Positions 15,571-24,021 of a stretch of DNA of 64,000 nt are shown in pieces. A program made the translations under genes and the position numbers. Origin of the DNA: Streptomyces albiflavescens (GTDB taxonomy: Bacteria > Actinomycetota > Actinomycetes > Streptomycetales > Streptomycetaceae); NCBI RefSeq assembly GCF_014645835.1, contig NZ_BMMM01000015.1, positions 62,001 to 126,000 on the forward strand, in the 5' to 3' direction. The stretch's first letter is position 1. Every line of letters starts with the position of its first letter. The notes below the pieces were generated by a model. The model worked only from the letters and a program-made list of their open reading frames with translations. It was not told where the DNA came from and searched no databases.

Positions 15571-17161
15571 GGATCTCCTCGAAGGCGCCGTCGAGCGAGC
15601 CCTTCCGGGCGTCGAAGAGACGGCCGCCGGTCAGGTCGGCGATGTGCTGGAGCTCGCCGCGGTCGGAGTCGCCGAACAGGATCGGGAAGACGGGTATCTC
15701 CCGCTGCCCGCCCGGCAGGTGGGCATAGAAGTCGTCGAAGTGGCCGGGGCTCGCGCCCGTCGTGTTCTCGCCGTCCGTCATCAGCACGATCGACGTGAAC
15801 GTGTCGTCGTCGGCGCCGAGATGCTCGTACGCCTTCTCCAGCGACGTATAGATCGCGGTGTCGCCCTCGGCGCTGAGCGCGCGGGTGTCCCTGCGGATCC
15901 CGTCGAGCCCGGCCTTCGGGTCCTCGGGCCGCACCACATGTGTGTGGACGCTCTTGACCTTCGACCCGAACGGCATGAGCGTCACCTCCTCGCGGTCGCG
16001 GAAGTCGCCCGTCAGATCGGTGAGCGCCTTCTTCAGCCGGGCGAGCCGGTCGCCGCCCATCGAGCCCGAGGTGTCGAGAACGTATACGGTCCTGGACGGC
16101 CGGCGGAGCTTGTTCTCGTACGAGTCGAGAAGCCGGTCGGCGACGGATCGGCTGCCGGGGAAGGGCAGTTCGCGGCGCCTTCCCGTGTCGAGGCCCGCCG
16201 CCGGAGGCACGGAGGCGACGACCGGACGGCGGTGCGTGTCCCGGGTGATCTCGCCCTGTACCTCGGGCGTCCGCAGGGCCTCGGTGAGGCGGCGGACGGT
16301 CTCGCGGGTGTCCTTGCCGGACGCGGCCAGGGAGGAGAGGGGGTAGTCGGCGGTCACCACTCCGTCGCGCGGCCGGATGACCGTCAGACCCTTCATGCCC
16401 TTGAGGACCGACTCGTAGTTGAGCAGCGCGTCCACCGTGCCGCGACGCTCGTACGCCGTCGCCAGCCAGCCCGAGGAACCCGAGGTCAGCTTCTGCCCCT
16501 TGAAGAACTCCCGCAGTTTCGGGGTCGCCTTGTCCACGTCCGCGTCCGTCAGCGCCGACTGGGCGCCGGAGAGACCCGAGGCGACCGAAATCAGCGTGGA
16601 GAAACCGGAGTTGGACCGGGCGGGGTCGGTCATGCCGTACGTCAGCTTCCCGTCCGCCACCGCCTTCTCCACCTGGGACCAGGTGACGTCGTCCGGCTTC
16701 CAGCCGAGCGCGTTCACGGTCGCCGGCTTGACGCCGATGGCCACGGGGCTCGACATGACCGGGGTCTCCGAGACGACCTTCTTCGCCGCGTCCGGACGAA
16801 GGTGCAGGTAGTCGTTGGAGGACAGCCACAGCGCGTCGTACGAGCTGTCCGCCTTGCCCTGCGCGAGCAGGTCCACGGCGGCGAGGGTACCCATGTAGGT
16901 GGGCTTGACCGTGATGCCCGTGTCCTTGCGGATCCGGTCGAGGATCGGGGTCATGTCGCTGAGCTCGCTGGAGGCGAGGACACGGAGAGTCCCGGGTTCG
17001 GGCTTGTCGGCCCGGGCCGGGTCTTCCGCGGCCGAGGTGCATCCCGCCGTCACCAGTGCGAGTGCGACGGCGGCCGCCGCGCCATGGGTCGCGTGTGCCC
17101 TTCTCCGCCCTGCTGTACGGCTGCCCCCACGCTCCGGGGGTGACGCGTTCCCTACTCTCAC
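15557..17161 (-). CDS. Lipoprotein fusing a solute-binding domain to a vWA domain
   Basis: 534 residues. A lipobox (LVTAGC, Cys about residue 41) anchors it outside the membrane. Residues about 55-330 look like a type 2 periplasmic binding domain (LRVLASSELSDMTPIL, NSGFSTLI), and about 345-534 form a vWA domain with an intact metal site (DTSGSMGG and LMTDGEN). The GTG overlaps the TelA stop (GTGA) and has GGAGGGAGGG 5 nt upstream. The ligand is unknown. The design suggests an external sensor that binds a small molecule and passes a state change to protein partners. Confidence 0.85.
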   Translation of the reverse strand: MRVGNASPPERGGSRTAGRRRAHATHGAAAAVALALVTAGCTSAAEDPARADKPEPGTLRVLASSELSDMTPILDRIRKDTGITVKPTYMGTLAAVDLLAQGKADSSYDALWLSSNDYLHLRPDAAKKVVSETPVMSSPVAIGVKPATVNALGWKPDDVTWSQVEKAVADGKLTYGMTDPARSNSGFSTLISVASGLSGAQSALTDADVDKATPKLREFFKGQKLTSGSSGWLATAYERRGTVDALLNYESVLKGMKGLTVIRPRDGVVTADYPLSSLAASGKDTRETVRRLTEALRTPEVQGEITRDTHRRPVVASVPPAAGLDTGRRRELPFPGSRSVADRLLDSYENKLRRPSRTVYVLDTSGSMGGDRLARLKKALTDLTGDFRDREEVTLMPFGSKVKSVHTHVVRPEDPKAGLDGIRRDTRALSAEGDTAIYTSLEKAYEHLGADDDTFTSIVLMTDGENTTGASPGHFDDFYAHLPGGQREIPVFPILFGDSDRGELQHIADLTGGRLFDARKGSLDGAFEEIRGYQ

Positions 17162-18333
17162 GCGAGCCCTCCCTCCAGCGCACCCTGCGAGCGGCTGCGC
17201 TCCAAGTAGGCGCTCGCGTGCTGGAGTTCCGATGTCAGGGACTCCACCGTCGTCGCCATCGCCTCGGTCGCCTGGACCTTGTACGTGTCGATCGCGTCGA
17301 GGGTGCGGTAGATCTGCTGGAAGGCGATGCGAAGGGTCTCCGCGCCGACCGCCGGGTCGGCGGCGATGCGCTGGATCTCGCCGCTCTGGGTGGCGAGCAT
17401 CTCGGCGTTGCCGCGGATGAGGTCCTCCGTGGTGCCGCGCAGGGCGTTGACCTGATCGACGACCTTGCGCTGGTTGTCGAGGGCGGAGGCCAGCATCACG
17501 GAGATGCGCAGGGCCGAGACGGTGGTGGTGGCCGCGCGGTCGACGCCCTTGATGAGCTCGTCGTTGTTGCGCCGGACCACGTCCATGGCCAGGTAGCCCT
17601 GGGCGCAGACGGCGAGCTGGGTGAGCAGGTCCTGGTGCTTCTGGCGGACGGGGAAGAGGACGTCGGAACGGAGGGTGTCGGCCTGCGTCGGGTCCTGGGT
17701 CTCCACACCGGCGATGTGTTCCTCGACCGCCGTGTCCAGGGCCTGGGTGAGGACGACGTACTCCTGGAGCTTGCCCATCGTCTCCCAGAGCCGGACGCGC
17801 TCGGTCTGCAGCGCCGCGTTGTCACGGCGCAGCTCGTCCTGGCCGCCGCGCAGGGATCCCACGATCTTGTTCAACGTGCCCTGCGCGGAGGCGTACTTGG
17901 CGACGTGGTCGCGCAGCTTGTTGCCGCCGGGCAGCTTGGAGAGGAACTTCCGCCCCTTGCTCGCGGGCAGGTCGCGCGGGTCCAGGTCCTCGACCACGCG
18001 GCGGAGCTCGACGAGCGAGCCCGCGACATGGGACTGGGCGTCCTCGCCCTTGCCCGGCAGACTGCGCAGGGTGCGCTCCAGCATCCGGTTGGACTGTGCG
18101 GCCGCGCCCCGCATCTCGCCGGCGCCCAGGCCCGCGATCTCCCCGACCTTGCCGGCGAATTCGGGTGAGCGGGCGTCGAGCGAGGCGAGCCCGCCGACGT
18201 ACTCGGCGGCGCGCCGCGCCATCTCGTCCCGCACGGACGGGTCGACGGGGACGAGCCCGCCGGCCTTCTCACGGGGCACGGGCGCGACGGCCTCGGGCGG
18301 TGTGAGGGTCAACTCGTTCTGTTCGGTTGTCAT
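17158..18333 (-). CDS. telA: TelA-like toxic anion resistance protein
   Basis: 391 residues, largely helical with coiled-coil character, matching the TelA/KlaA family named for tellurite resistance (PF05816). Recognisable stretches include KGRKFLSKLPGGNKLRDHVAKY and LASALDNQRKVVDQVNALR. TelA proteins are cytoplasmic, of uncertain mechanism, and recur beside Ter-type vWA proteins. Here the gene lies 13 nt after the binding-protein gene and overlaps the vWA lipoprotein gene. AGGGGGA precedes the ATG. Confidence 0.9.
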   Translation of the reverse strand: MTTEQNELTLTPPEAVAPVPREKAGGLVPVDPSVRDEMARRAAEYVGGLASLDARSPEFAGKVGEIAGLGAGEMRGAAAQSNRMLERTLRSLPGKGEDAQSHVAGSLVELRRVVEDLDPRDLPASKGRKFLSKLPGGNKLRDHVAKYASAQGTLNKIVGSLRGGQDELRRDNAALQTERVRLWETMGKLQEYVVLTQALDTAVEEHIAGVETQDPTQADTLRSDVLFPVRQKHQDLLTQLAVCAQGYLAMDVVRRNNDELIKGVDRAATTTVSALRISVMLASALDNQRKVVDQVNALRGTTEDLIRGNAEMLATQSGEIQRIAADPAVGAETLRIAFQQIYRTLDAIDTYKVQATEAMATTVESLTSELQHASAYLERSRSQGALEGGLA

Positions 18334-18346
18334 GTGTCGATTCCCC

Positions 18347-19450
18347 CTAGTTCCCGGCCCGGCGCGCCATCGCGTGCAGCACCTTGGAGGCGGGCACGGG
18401 CGCCTGCCGGACGCCGGTCAGCTTCTGGTTGAGATACGCGGTGTGGCTCGCGGTCGCCGCCGTGAACTCGGCGGTCGTGCCCTGCGGCCGGAACCCGTGC
18501 CGGACGGCGAGCTTGCGCAGCGTCGGGTCGCTGCTGAGGAGTTCACCCAGCGCGCGGCCCTGCGGAGTGAGCGGTACGACGGTGTGGTCGCTGTTCGCCG
18601 TGGTGTCCGGGTAGAGGACGGTGAGGTCGCCGACGTCCTGGCCCTCGGCGAGCAGCGAGGCGACCTGCGACTCGTACACGAGGACCAGCGGGTTGCCCGC
18701 GCCGCTGATGAAATCCCTGAACGCCGCGTCCGTGCTGGACTGTTGGGCGCCCTGGACGCTGATCAGCTTGTGCATCAGGGGCGCGGTGCGCTCGACGGCG
18801 GCGGTGTCGGCGGCCACGCGTCCGCCGTCGGCGACGTACGAGGCGGCAGCGAGGTAGAGGGCGCCGGAGTTGGAGGTGTCGGGGTCGGTGGTGGCGACAT
18901 AGAGCGTGCCGGTCAACTCCCCGTGCGCCGTGGCCCCCTTGAGCTGCTGCCACGTCCGGTCGTGCCGGGCCGCGTCGAGGTAGGCGCCCATCTTGAGGGT
19001 GCCGGTGTTCTTGTCGAGGGTGGCGAGTCCGCCCGCGGCGAGTACTTGGGCCGCGCTGCGATGGGCCACCACGACAAGGGGCGAGTAGAAGGGCCGGGGG
19101 AGGGGCTGCCGTACGTGGTACTTGTCGGCGAGCTCGTCGGCCGGCGCCTGGCTGGAGGGGAAGGCGAAGTCGTACCCCTTGAGGTCGAGGCCCTCCATGG
19201 CCCAGGACCCGGAGGTCTCCGTCTTCACGGTGTAGCCCTTGGCAGCGAGGGCCTTCACCACGTCGGGATCGGCGAAGAACTCCGCCTTCTCCGAACCGAT
19301 CACTCCCTGCACGGTCTTCGTTGCCGTGCCCTTGTCCTGACCATTGCGGCCCGCGACGACGGCTGCTACCACTCCGCCGATCAGCAGTACCGCCAGGACG
19401 ATCCCTGCGATACGTCTCACGCCTGGAGCGTGCACCTCGGAATCCAACAT
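18347..19450 (-). CDS. Membrane-anchored substrate-binding-like protein
   Basis: 367 residues from the ATG at 19450. One N-terminal helix (about 12-33) probably stays as a membrane anchor because no cleavage or lipobox motif is evident. The rest resembles the type 2 solute-binding fold of the next lipoprotein (FAFPSSQAPAD, TTDPDTSNSGALYLA). It heads the operon with TelA, the vWA lipoprotein and the small membrane protein, with no permease gene, so it is more likely a sensor than a transporter part. The exact start is uncertain; an in-frame GTG lies 5 codons downstream. Confidence 0.8.
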   Translation of the reverse strand: MLDSEVHAPGVRRIAGIVLAVLLIGGVVAAVVAGRNGQDKGTATKTVQGVIGSEKAEFFADPDVVKALAAKGYTVKTETSGSWAMEGLDLKGYDFAFPSSQAPADELADKYHVRQPLPRPFYSPLVVVAHRSAAQVLAAGGLATLDKNTGTLKMGAYLDAARHDRTWQQLKGATAHGELTGTLYVATTDPDTSNSGALYLAAASYVADGGRVAADTAAVERTAPLMHKLISVQGAQQSSTDAAFRDFISGAGNPLVLVYESQVASLLAEGQDVGDLTVLYPDTTANSDHTVVPLTPQGRALGELLSSDPTLRKLAVRHGFRPQGTTAEFTAATASHTAYLNQKLTGVRQAPVPASKVLHAMARRAGN

Positions 19451-19715
19451 TCCCCGTCTCGGGGGGTGAACACACGGTGACCACCGGGTCCCGGTACGCA
19501 ACCGGAACCGGGGGTGTCACTACGCGGGGCCGCGAGGCTGTTCAGTGCCCCCGCTTCGGGGAGCGTCTCGCAGCGCCAATCCGGTACTCCGGCCGACTCG
19601 CCGAACCGTATGTCCGGACCACTGCCGACTCCTCCGGTGAACGCCACGGGGTACGCCGGCGAATCGAGGGCAGTCCCTGGGTGCACAATAAACCGGCATT
19701 CGGGGGGAATTCGCC

Positions 19716-19730
19716 TATGGTGATGCCATG
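19716..19730 (+). promoter_or_regulatory. Candidate leaderless promoter of rmlA
   Basis: TATGGT (19716-19721) lies 6 nt before the rmlA ATG, as a -10 element would if transcription starts at the ATG. No Shine-Dalgarno sequence precedes the ATG. The -35 region is poor. Confidence 0.35.
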
Positions 19731-20627
19731 CGCGGAATTCTCCTGGCCGGGGGCACCGGCTCGCGACTGTGGCCGCTGACCCGCTCGGTGTCGAAGCAAT
19801 TGCTGCCGGTCTTCGACAAGCCCATGGTCTATTACCCGCTTTCCACACTTGTGATGGCCGGCGTCCGGGAGATCCTGGTCATCACCACTCCTGAAGACCA
19901 GTGCCACTTTCGCCGGTTGCTGGGCGATGGCGGTCAACTCGGCCTGCGTTTCGAATATCTGGCACAGGAGCGACCCGAGGGTATTGCTCATGCTTTCGTA
20001 CTGGGTGCCGACTTCATCGGCGACGAGTCGGTCGCCCTGATTCTGGGCGACAACATCTTCCACGGGAGCGGCCTCGGCACCCGGCTGGCCCGCCATGACG
20101 AGCTGATCGGCGGCAGGGTGTTCGCCTACCAGGTCGCCAACCCTTCGGCGTACGGCGTGGTGGAGTTCGACGACCAGGGCCGGGCCCTGTCCCTCGAGGA
20201 GAAGCCGGCCCGGCCGAGATCCCGGTACGCCGTGCCCGGACTGTACTTCTACGACAACCGTGCCGTGGACATCGCCCGCGGACTGCGGCCCAGCGCCAGG
20301 GGCGAGCTGGAGATCACCGACCTCAATCGTGTCTATCTGGAGGCCGGGGCGCTGCACGTCACCCGGCTCGACCGGGGCACCGCGTGGCTCGACACCGGAA
20401 CCTTCGCCTCCATGGTCCAGGCCTCGGAGTTCGTGCGGGTGATCGAGGAGCGGCAGGGCTTCAAGATCGGCTGCGTCGAGGAGGCGGCCTGGCGGGCCGG
20501 CCTGATCGACGACGACCGGCTCCGGGAACTGGCCCAGCCGCTGCTCAAGAGCGGATACGGCCACTATCTGCTCGGGCTGCTGGAGGACACCCGGCAGCTC
20601 GTCATGCCCCAGAGAATCCGATCCTAG
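19728..20627 (+). CDS. rmlA: Glucose-1-phosphate thymidylyltransferase
   Basis: 299 residues. The nucleotidyltransferase signature GGTGSRLWPLT...KQLLPV opens the protein, with YYPLSTLMAG-type and LILGDNIFHG motifs following. It makes dTDP-glucose from dTTP and glucose-1-phosphate, the first step to dTDP-L-rhamnose. It begins a gene set with rmlC, then a collagen-like protein, then rmlB and rmlD. rmlC follows after 12 nt. Confidence 0.96.
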   Translation: MRGILLAGGTGSRLWPLTRSVSKQLLPVFDKPMVYYPLSTLVMAGVREILVITTPEDQCHFRRLLGDGGQLGLRFEYLAQERPEGIAHAFVLGADFIGDESVALILGDNIFHGSGLGTRLARHDELIGGRVFAYQVANPSAYGVVEFDDQGRALSLEEKPARPRSRYAVPGLYFYDNRAVDIARGLRPSARGELEITDLNRVYLEAGALHVTRLDRGTAWLDTGTFASMVQASEFVRVIEERQGFKIGCVEEAAWRAGLIDDDRLRELAQPLLKSGYGHYLLGLLEDTRQLVMPQRIRS

Positions 20628-20639
20628 GAGAGCAAGCAC

Positions 20640-21251
20640 GTGAGAGCGCTTGACATCGAAGGGGCGTGGGTGGACACGCCCCGGGTGTTCACGGACGACA
20701 GAGGCCGATTCCACGAGTGGTTCAAGGGCTCCGCCTTCCACGATTCCACCGGCCAGGGGCTCCGGCTCGCGCAGGCCAACTGTTCCCGCTCCGTCCGCGG
20801 AACTCTCCGCGGCATCCACTACGCGTCCGTCCCGCCGGGCCAGGCCAAGCACGTCACGTGCGTGAGCGGCGCCGTCCTCGACGTGGTGGTCGACATCCGC
20901 ACCGGCTCCCCGACCTTCGGGAAATGGGAGGCGGTACGGCTCGACGACACGACGCACCGCTGTGTCTACCTCTCGGAAGGGCTGGGCCACGCCTTCATGG
21001 CGTTGGAGGACGATTCCACCGTCGTCTATCTGTGCTCCCAGGGGTACGCGCCGCAGCGCGAGCACGGAATCAACCCGCTCGACCCGACGCTGGCCATCGA
21101 CTGGCCCGACCATCTCGCGCCGCGTCTTTCCGAGAAGGACGCTGCTGCGCCCACTCTGGCGGAAGCCCAGCGGCAAGGTCTGCTGCCTTCCATCGAGGAC
21201 TGCGCCGCGTATCGCGGAGATCTCGTGAGCAACGCCGTGCACCATTCCTAG
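20640..21251 (+). CDS. rmlC: dTDP-4-dehydrorhamnose 3,5-epimerase
   Basis: 203 residues, GTG start after AGGAG. RmlC cupin motifs are RFHEWF, RGTLRGIHY with the catalytic His, and YLSEGLGHAFMAL; the Asp-Tyr dyad region is also in place. It converts dTDP-4-keto-6-deoxyglucose to the rhamno form, the third step of the pathway. It is co-transcribed with rmlA and followed by 278 nt before the collagen-like gene. Confidence 0.94.
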   Translation: MRALDIEGAWVDTPRVFTDDRGRFHEWFKGSAFHDSTGQGLRLAQANCSRSVRGTLRGIHYASVPPGQAKHVTCVSGAVLDVVVDIRTGSPTFGKWEAVRLDDTTHRCVYLSEGLGHAFMALEDDSTVVYLCSQGYAPQREHGINPLDPTLAIDWPDHLAPRLSEKDAAAPTLAEAQRQGLLPSIEDCAAYRGDLVSNAVHHS

Positions 21252-21529
21252 CGGCCATGTCGAAGTCCGCACCGGGGGAATCTGCAAGGAAGACGTGGGA
21301 AAGTCGTCCATTCTGCTCTCCGGTGGCGCCGAATCGTTGCGTGCGATGCGTTGAGGCCGCTCGGGTGATCCTCGTCTGCGGCATCGCGCGAGCCGTGACC
21401 ATCCAATTACCGACCGTTTAAGAATGGCTTTGTCCGCCGCCAAAGGCGACGCGATCCGCACGCGTAGAAAGCGCACTGAGTGCGCGCGCTCGCGGTTTGA
21501 CTCCCTCCCAGTTCGTGAGGAAGGTTCTC

Positions 21530-22945
21530 TTGAGCCGCAGAAAGATTCGAAGTGCAAACCTGAGGTCCGCCGCGCTGGTGACCACGGGTGCTCTCGCATT
21601 GGCGCTCAACGTCGCGCCGAGCGCGGTGGCCATCGCCGACGCGATCCACAGGTCCAGCACCGTCAGCGCTGTTCCGTACACGGCCCCCGGCCTGCACGGT
21701 GTCGACAACGATCCTTACGGTGGCAAGGGCGACCGCGGCCCTCAGGGTCACCAGGGCCACGAGGGCAAGCCCGGTAAGAAGGGCGCGCAGGGTTTCCAGG
21801 GCGCGCAGGGTTTCCAGGGCAACCAGGGTAAAAAGGGCGACACGGGTGACCGGGGCCCGCAGGGTTTCCAGGGTTTCCAGGGTGACAAGGGCGCTCAGGG
21901 TAACCAGGGTAACCAGGGCAACCAGGGTGACAAGGGCGACAAGGGAGACCAGGGCGCTCAAGGTAACCAGGGCAACCAGGGGAACCAGGGCAACCAGGGT
22001 GACAAGGGCGACAAGGGAGACCAGGGCGCCCAGGGTAACCAGGGCAACCAGGGCAACCAGGGTGACAAGGGCGACAAGGGAGACCAGGGCGCTCAGGGTA
22101 ACCAGGGCAACCAGGGCAACCAGGGTGACAAGGGCGACAAGGGAGACCAGGGCGCCCAGGGTAACCAGGGCAACCAGGGTTACCAGGGTGACAAGGGCGA
22201 CAAGGGAGACCAGGGCGCCCAGGGCAACCAGGGCTTCCAGGGCTTCCAGGGTGGCAAGGGAGACAAGGGAGACCAGGGTCTTACGGGCGCTCAGGGCAAC
22301 CAGGGCAACCAGGGGAACCAGGGCAACCAGGGCGACAAGGGCGACAAGGGTGACGCCGGCGGTGCCGGCACCCAGGGCAACCAGGGCTTCCAGGGCTTCC
22401 AGGGCGACAAGGGAGACAAGGGAGACCAGGGTCTTACGGGCGCTCAGGGCAACCAAGGCAACCAAGGCAACCAGGGCAACCAGGGCAACCAGGGAGAGCA
22501 GGGCAAGCAGGGAGACAAGGGCGACCAGGGTCTTACGGGCAGCCAGGGCAACCAGGGGAACCAGGGGAACCAGGGCAACCAGGGCTTCCAGGGTGGCAAG
22601 GGAGACAAGGGGGACCAGGGTCTTACGGGCGCTCAGGGCAACCAGGGCAACCAGGGGAACCAGGGCAACCAGGGCAACCAGGGCAACCAGGGCTTCCAGG
22701 GTGTCGCGGGTCCGGTCACCCTTTACGTCAAGTCCGTGACCGGATCCGGCCCGCGGACTGTCACGTGCGACACCGGTGACAGCGCCACCGGCGGTGGAGT
22801 CCAAAGCGGGCAGGGCGAAAGCAACGACAACGCAATCAGGAACACCAGGCCGTTCGGGACTACCCCGCCCACTGGGTGGCAAGGGCAGGCAAGCGGCTCG
22901 ACCAACATCACCGTCTACGTGGTCTGCGCAGACCTCACGCCGTAA
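21530..22945 (+). CDS. Secreted collagen-like protein with 111 Gly-X-Y triplets
   Basis: 471 residues from the TTG at 21530, chosen because AGGAAGG lies 5 nt upstream; GTG at 21515 is possible. A basic N-terminus and hydrophobic core ending near SAVA-IA (about residue 36) form a signal peptide. Residues 64-396 are an unbroken run of 111 Gly-X-Y triplets, mostly GNQ, GDK, GDQ, GAQ and GFQ, almost without proline. Residues 397-471 are a compact, two-Cys C-terminal domain that may start trimer folding. No sortase signal is seen. The gene sits inside a dTDP-rhamnose gene set and has its own terminator. Likely a trimeric surface or spore-coat filament, perhaps glycosylated; that role is inferred. 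Confidence 0.88.
   Translation: MSRRKIRSANLRSAALVTTGALALALNVAPSAVAIADAIHRSSTVSAVPYTAPGLHGVDNDPYGGKGDRGPQGHQGHEGKPGKKGAQGFQGAQGFQGNQGKKGDTGDRGPQGFQGFQGDKGAQGNQGNQGNQGDKGDKGDQGAQGNQGNQGNQGNQGDKGDKGDQGAQGNQGNQGNQGDKGDKGDQGAQGNQGNQGNQGDKGDKGDQGAQGNQGNQGYQGDKGDKGDQGAQGNQGFQGFQGGKGDKGDQGLTGAQGNQGNQGNQGNQGDKGDKGDAGGAGTQGNQGFQGFQGDKGDKGDQGLTGAQGNQGNQGNQGNQGNQGEQGKQGDKGDQGLTGSQGNQGNQGNQGNQGFQGGKGDKGDQGLTGAQGNQGNQGNQGNQGNQGNQGFQGVAGPVTLYVKSVTGSGPRTVTCDTGDSATGGGVQSGQGESNDNAIRNTRPFGTTPPTGWQGQASGSTNITVYVVCADLTP
21719..22717 (+). repeat. Collagen-type repeat region with 63-nt tandem units
   Basis: 333 codons in strict Gly-X-Y phase. The middle part (about 21887-22220) is built from 63-nt units encoding three GNQ, two GDK, one GDQ and one GAQ triplet; one unit carries an extra GNQ and one a GYQ. 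Later units carry GLT and GFQ. Synonymous differences between units are few, which points to recent copy-number change. Confidence 0.92.
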
Positions 22946-22972
22946 CTCCCATGTGAGTGTCAGCGAGTGACA

Positions 22973-23004
22973 GGTGCCCCCGAGGCCTCGGCCTCGTGGG
23001 CACC
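22973..23004 (+). terminator. Intrinsic terminator after the collagen-like gene
   Basis: 13-nt arms (GGTGCCCCCGAGG and CCTCGTGGGCACC, one mismatch) with a 6-nt loop, followed by a T-rich tract including ATTTTCCCC. It separates the collagen-like gene from rmlB. Confidence 0.75.
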
Positions 23005-23046
23005 GTCCTCATTTTCCCCTTGATCAGGCAGAAAGCTCGGAGAGCC

Positions 23047-24021
23047 ATGCGCATCCTCGTAACCGGTGGCGCCGGATTCATCGGCTCGGAATACGTCCGC
23101 CGACGGCTGGAATCGGATCCGGCGACGCGGATCACCGTCCTCGACAAACTCACCTATTCGGGAGTCGAGGCGAATCTGGCGCCGGTGGCGAAGCACCCCG
23201 GATACACCTTCGTCCAGGGAGACATCTGCGACCCGGACGTGGTTGACCAGGTAACGGCGGGCCAGGACGCGGTGGTGCACTTCGCCGCCGAGTCGCACGT
23301 GGACCGGTCGATCGACGGGGCCGGTCCCTTCGTAAGCACCAATGTGACGGGCACTCAGGTGCTTCTCGACGCGGCCCGCCGGCACGGCGTCGGCCGCTTC
23401 GTCCATGTGTCCACCGACGAGGTCTACGGCTCGATCAGCGAGGGCTCCTGGACCGAGGCATGGCCGCTGGCGCCGAACTCCCCGTACTCCGCCTCGAAGG
23501 CCGGCGCCGACCTGCTTGCTCTCGCCTACCACCGCACCCATGGCCTGGACGTCGTGGTCACCCGGTGCACCAACAACTACGGGCCGTACCAGTTCCCCGA
23601 GAAGGTCGTCCCGCTCTTCATCACCAACCTGCTCGACGGGAAGCCGGTCCCCCTGTACGGAGACGGCCGCAACATGCGCGACTGGCTGCACGTCTCCGAC
23701 CACTGCCGGGGCATCGACCTGGTCCTGCACGGCGGCCGGGCCGGCGAGGTCTACAACATCGGCGGCGGAACCGAGCTGACCAACCACAAGCTCACCGGGC
23801 TGCTGCTGGACGCGGTGGGCGCGGGCTGGGACCGGGTCGAGTACGTGGCCGACCGCAAGGGCCACGACCTGCGCTACTCGCTGGACGACGGCAAGATCCG
23901 CGAGCAGCTCGGCTACGCCCCGCAGGTGTCCTTCACGGACGGCCTGGCCGCCACGGTCGCCTGGTACCGCGCGCACCGCACCTGGTGGGAGCCGCTGAAA
24001 GCACGGGTGGCACTGCGATGA
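23047..24021 (+). CDS. rmlB: dTDP-glucose 4,6-dehydratase
   Basis: 324 residues. An extended SDR with the NAD motif GGAGFIGSEYVR, STDEVYG with the catalytic Asp-Glu pair, and YSASKAG (Tyr-x3-Lys). It converts dTDP-glucose to dTDP-4-keto-6-deoxyglucose. GGAG precedes the ATG. It is coupled to rmlD by an ATGA overlap. Confidence 0.96.
   Translation: MRILVTGGAGFIGSEYVRRRLESDPATRITVLDKLTYSGVEANLAPVAKHPGYTFVQGDICDPDVVDQVTAGQDAVVHFAAESHVDRSIDGAGPFVSTNVTGTQVLLDAARRHGVGRFVHVSTDEVYGSISEGSWTEAWPLAPNSPYSASKAGADLLALAYHRTHGLDVVVTRCTNNYGPYQFPEKVVPLFITNLLDGKPVPLYGDGRNMRDWLHVSDHCRGIDLVLHGGRAGEVYNIGGGTELTNHKLTGLLLDAVGAGWDRVEYVADRKGHDLRYSLDDGKIREQLGYAPQVSFTDGLAATVAWYRAHRTWWEPLKARVALR

Noticed and set aside
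9475..19450. Phage defence island
   Set aside because: Kinases and vWA proteins occur in some defence systems, but no nuclease, integrase or tRNA boundary is seen and a Ter-like stress system explains the content better.
21719..22717. CRISPR-like regular repeats
   Set aside because: The repeats keep strict codon phase, have no unique spacers and encode a secreted protein.
21407..22882. Long - strand reading frame through the collagen repeats
   Set aside because: It is the antisense of the Gly-X-Y codons, giving a monotonous Leu/Val/Ala string with no start signal.
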